Source: Nonomuraea candida (lineage in GTDB: Bacteria > Actinomycetota > Actinomycetes > Streptosporangiales > Streptosporangiaceae). From it: DNA of 64,000 nt. Both the position numbers and the translations under genes were made by a program. Numbering within the stretch: position 1 is the stretch's first letter; the number at the start of each line of letters is the position of its first letter. The notes beneath the pieces are model-generated. The model searched no databases, was not told where the DNA came from, and saw nothing but the letters and a program-made list of their open reading frames with translations. This document shows, one piece after another, positions 61,568 to 64,000 of the stretch. Location of the stretch: positions 1 through 64,000 of the forward strand of contig NZ_JOAG01000028.1 of NCBI RefSeq assembly GCF_000725485.1, in the 5' to 3' direction.

Positions 61568-61711
61568 GAATGACCTCCTGATCAGTGGATCCGTTCCGCG
61601 GCCCGTCCGGTCGCCGCCCGCGGACGGTTCCGCTGTGCCCGTGGTCGGCTCGCTGCCCGCGCTCATGTCCGGCTCCCGCCTGCTCGCTCCCGGCTCCTGC
61701 TCTGTGCACCA

Positions 61712-61738
61712 GACGCCGGTCGGCCGGATTGTGTGACA
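61712..61738 (-). promoter_or_regulatory. ECF41-type promoter for the P450 gene
   Basis: Minus strand: TGTCACA (61738-61732), exactly 16 bases, then CGTC (61715-61712). This is the consensus reported for ECF41 sigma factors (TGTCACA-N16-CGTC). The ECF41-type sigma gene lies 1.3 kb away at 63045. The -35 is also one arm of an inverted repeat GTGTGAC (61731-61737)/GTCACAC (61758-61764). Confidence 0.7.
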
Positions 61739-61838
61739 CCCGTGATCAGTGGCGCACGTCACACGGCGCTCCTGTCAGGAATCGCGGCGCTGTTCCGCTC
61801 AACTCACCGGAAGCCAAGTGAAGCGACAGGAGCGACAC

Positions 61839-63035
61839 ATGAAGCACCGCATCGTCGTCCTCGGCGCCGGCTACGCCGGGGCCTACGTGGCCGGGAACCT
61901 GGCCCGCCGGCTGTCCGCGGCGGATGTGCGGATCACCGTGGTCAACGCCGTGCCGGACTTCGTCGAGCGGCTGCGGTTGCACCAGCTGGCGGCCGGCCGG
62001 ACTGTCCAGGCCCAGCGGCTTGAGGACGTCTTCGCGGGCACGGGGATACGGCTGCGCGTGGCCCGGATCACCGGCGTCGACCCCGGGCGCCGGGTCGTCA
62101 CCGTGGCCGACGCCGGGGGCGGTGGCGAGCTCGGCTACGACACCCTGGTCTACGCGCTCGGCAGCCACGGTGACGTCGACAGCGTGCCCGGTGTGGCCGA
62201 GCACGCCTTCGACGTCGCCGCCCGGCCCTCGGCGCTGCGGCTGCGGGAGCGTCTGGACAGCCTGGGCGGGCGGGGCGGCGGGAGCGTGGTGGTCGTCGGC
62301 GACGGGCTGACCGGCATCGAGACCGCCACCGAGATCGCCGAGGCCCGGCCCGGCCTGTCGGTGACGCTCATCGCCCGCGGCGAGCTGGGCGCCCGGCTCT
62401 CCGCCGGAGCCCGCGGCCACCTGCGCCGGGCCTGCGACCGGCTCGGCGTCACCGTCCTGGAGCACATCAGTGTCGAGGCCGTCGAGGCGACCCGGGCGCT
62501 GTTCGACGACGGCACCGCCCTGGCCTCCGACGCGACCGTGTGGACGGCCGGGTTCGCGGTCAGCCCCATCGCCACCGCCGAAGGGCTGGAGGTCACCGAG
62601 CACGGCCGGATCGTCGTCGACCGCACCATGCGGTCGGTCTCGCACCCGAACGTCTACGCCGCCGGTGACAGCGCCCACGCCATCGGCGACAACGGCCGGC
62701 CGCTGCCGATGTCGTGCGCTTCGGCCGGCTACACCGGCGGGCAGGCGATCCACGCGATCGTGGGACGCCTGACCGGCGGCAAGGTCGCGAAGACCCGGCT
62801 GGTCTACTCCTACAACCACATCAGCCTGGGGCGGCGGGACGGGATCCTGCAACCGGTCGACGACGAAGGGCGGGCGAAGCCGACGTACGTGGGCGGGCGG
62901 AAGGCCGCCCGGGTCAAGGCGGGCATTCTCCGGATGTCGCTGTGGGCCAACTCGCACCCGACCTTCGGCGTGCCCAAGCGCAGGCGCCGCCTGGCCGCCG
63001 CGCCCGGTGTGCCCGCCGGCACGGTGATGGCGTAG
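61839..63035 (+). CDS. FAD/NAD(P)-dependent oxidoreductase, NDH-2-like
   Basis: A 398-residue flavoprotein. It begins MKHRIVVLGAGYAGAYVAGN with the FAD-binding GxGxxG, has a second dinucleotide fold with VVVVGDGLTGIETATEIAEA, and the late FAD motif VYAAGDSAHA. This is the organisation of type II NADH dehydrogenases and related reductases. There is no obvious C-terminal membrane helix. AGGAG precedes the ATG at 61839. The stop is nine bases before the sigma gene, so the two are cotranscribed; oxidoreductases are typical partners of ECF41 sigma factors. Confidence 0.88.
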   Translation: MKHRIVVLGAGYAGAYVAGNLARRLSAADVRITVVNAVPDFVERLRLHQLAAGRTVQAQRLEDVFAGTGIRLRVARITGVDPGRRVVTVADAGGGGELGYDTLVYALGSHGDVDSVPGVAEHAFDVAARPSALRLRERLDSLGGRGGGSVVVVGDGLTGIETATEIAEARPGLSVTLIARGELGARLSAGARGHLRRACDRLGVTVLEHISVEAVEATRALFDDGTALASDATVWTAGFAVSPIATAEGLEVTEHGRIVVDRTMRSVSHPNVYAAGDSAHAIGDNGRPLPMSCASAGYTGGQAIHAIVGRLTGGKVAKTRLVYSYNHISLGRRDGILQPVDDEGRAKPTYVGGRKAARVKAGILRMSLWANSHPTFGVPKRRRRLAAAPGVPAGTVMA

Positions 63036-63044
63036 CGGTCCGGG

Positions 63045-64000
63045 GTGGTTCACGTGGACAGCGCCGCCGCTGATCGGTTCGACGCCGAGCGGTTCGAGGC
63101 CGGCCGGAACCGGCTGGCCTCGCTGGCGTACCGGCTGCTGGGCTCCGCCGCCGACGCCGAAGACGTCGTGCAGGACGCGTTCCTGCACTGGCAGGCCGCC
63201 GACCGGCGGCGGATCAAGGTGCCGGAGGCCTGGCTGACCAGGATCGTCACCAACCTGTGCCTCGACCGGCTCCGCTCGGCGCAGGCCCGCCGTGAACGCA
63301 CCACCGGCGCCTGGCTGCCCGAACCGCTGCTCGACGGCGATCCGGTGCTCGGCCCGGCCGGCACCGTCGAGCAGCGCGAGTCGGTCTCCCTGGCCGTGCT
63401 GATGCTCATGGAGCGCCTGTCCCCCGCCGAGCGGGCCGTCTACCTCCTGCGTGAGGCGTTCTCCTACAGCCACGCCGAGATCGCCGGGATGCTCGGCATC
63501 AGCGAGTCCGCGAGCCAGCAACACCTTCACCGGGCCCGGCGGCGGGTCACCGCCGCGCGCCGCCGCGGTGGCGAGGTCGACCCGGCGTCCGCCCGCAGGA
63601 TCGTCGAGGAGTTTCTCGCCGCCGCCTTCTCCGGCCGCACCGAACGGCTGGTGGCGCTGCTCACCGACGACGCGACCGCCGTCTCCGACGGGGCCGGCCT
63701 GACCGGGACACTGCTGCGGTACGACACTCCGCAGCGGATCGCCGCCGTCGTACGGGCCGGATTCACGCCCACGCCCGCGAAACGGCGGTTCGCCGGCGGC
63801 ACGCCGGCCGTCCACTACGCGCTCGTCAACGGCGGCCCCGCCATCCTGTTCGTGGTCGGCGACCGGGTCGCCGGCATCGTGACGTTCGACCTCGCCGGCG
63901 GCCGGATCGCGACCGTGCGAGGTGTCGCCGCGCCGTCCCGCCTGGCCCGCCTCGCCGAGACCTGGCGGCGGCACGAGCCGGGACCACCGCTCGTCGCCGA
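63045..64000 (+). CDS. ECF41/SigJ-type sigma factor with SnoaL-like C-terminus, 3' end beyond window
   Basis: The frame from the GTG at 63045 (or GTG 63054) is open to the window edge, 318 codons. Sigma-2 is RLASLAYRLLGSAADAEDVV QDAFL; sigma-4 is LSPAERAVYLLREAFSYSHA EIAGML with SASQQHLHRAR. The linker contains WLPEP, the hallmark of ECF41 proteins. After about residue 180 an NTF2/SnoaL-like domain follows (RIVEEFLAAAFSGRTERLVA LLTDDA). In ECF41 this domain works in place of an anti-sigma factor and modulates activity. The gene is in operon with the FAD oxidoreductase, and an exact ECF41 promoter drives the neighbouring P450 gene. Confidence 0.9.
   Translation, partial: MVHVDSAAADRFDAERFEAGRNRLASLAYRLLGSAADAEDVVQDAFLHWQAADRRRIKVPEAWLTRIVTNLCLDRLRSAQARRERTTGAWLPEPLLDGDPVLGPAGTVEQRESVSLAVLMLMERLSPAERAVYLLREAFSYSHAEIAGMLGISESASQQHLHRARRRVTAARRRGGEVDPASARRIVEEFLAAAFSGRTERLVALLTDDATAVSDGAGLTGTLLRYDTPQRIAAVVRAGFTPTPAKRRFAGGTPAVHYALVNGGPAILFVVGDRVAGIVTFDLAGGRIATVRGVAAPSRLARLAETWRRHEPGPPLVA

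Noticed and set aside
61746..63974. A 742-codon open frame antisense to the FAD oxidoreductase and sigma factor genes
   Set aside because: Covers two unrelated, clearly coding plus-strand genes and has shadow composition.
1..64000. tRNA, rRNA, riboswitch or insertion-sequence genes
   Set aside because: I found no cloverleaf, rRNA-like segment, transposase motif or terminal inverted repeats on reading both strands; small structured RNAs cannot be excluded without covariance-model searches.

Overview
The window is very GC-rich with strong G/C preference at third codon positions, frequent GTG/TTG starts, leaderless-looking promoters and many secreted multidomain carbohydrate-active enzymes. This suggests a filamentous actinobacterium; my guess is Streptosporangiaceae (Nonomuraea-like), which is inference only. 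I see no rRNA, tRNA, CRISPR array or complete insertion sequence.

Layout. 0-5 kb: two SnoaL-like proteins, an SDR/MerR divergent pair with a clear MerR-type promoter, and an AhpD-like/small ORF/SDR operon. 5.1-12.8 kb: a 2341-residue secreted modular protein ending in a NucA/NucB nuclease domain, followed by a 190-residue candidate immunity protein. 13-16.1 kb: a frameshifted MerR gene and a HAD-phosphatase/GH13 fusion with a broken ROK-type regulator beside it. 16.1-27 kb: a STAND-like ATPase with a pentapeptide tail, a MarR/quinone-oxidoreductase pair, several decayed genes, an SUMF1-fold protein, and an HxlR/MFS/PNPOx-like set. 27.2-31.3 kb: a GH5-CBM2 mannanase, a cysteine-free HesB-like protein and a hemerythrin protein.

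31.6-42.8 kb is the most unusual part. It looks like a compact YcaO-type RiPP locus tied to metal uptake. A siderophore-type importer (lipoprotein, FecCD permease, ATPase, plus an unknown frameshifted gene) diverges from an operon of two ABC exporter half-transporters, a 29-residue peptide with a perfect Shine-Dalgarno sequence, a perfect 14-bp-stem hairpin, a fused leader-binding/YcaO protein, a methyltransferase and a CmoA-like enzyme. The shared control region carries a 15-bp dyad with every half-site position expected of an actinobacterial Zur box. My working hypothesis is a secreted, re-imported, zinc-regulated peptide metallophore.

43.4-58.5 kb is a locus for plant galactan, arabinogalactan or rhamnogalacturonan-I: GH53, PL11, several GH43 enzymes, a GH5, and an esterase, built with repeated CBM35, ricin-type and AbfB modules. 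It contains LacI-type operators and a duplicated, inverted CBM35 end. 58.8-64 kb holds a MarR/MBL-fold pair separated by 15-bp iterons, and a cytochrome P450, an FAD oxidoreductase and an ECF41/SigJ sigma factor; the P450 gene has an exact ECF41-type promoter. At least five genes are disrupted by single-base shifts in short runs, so either active decay or assembly error should be considered.
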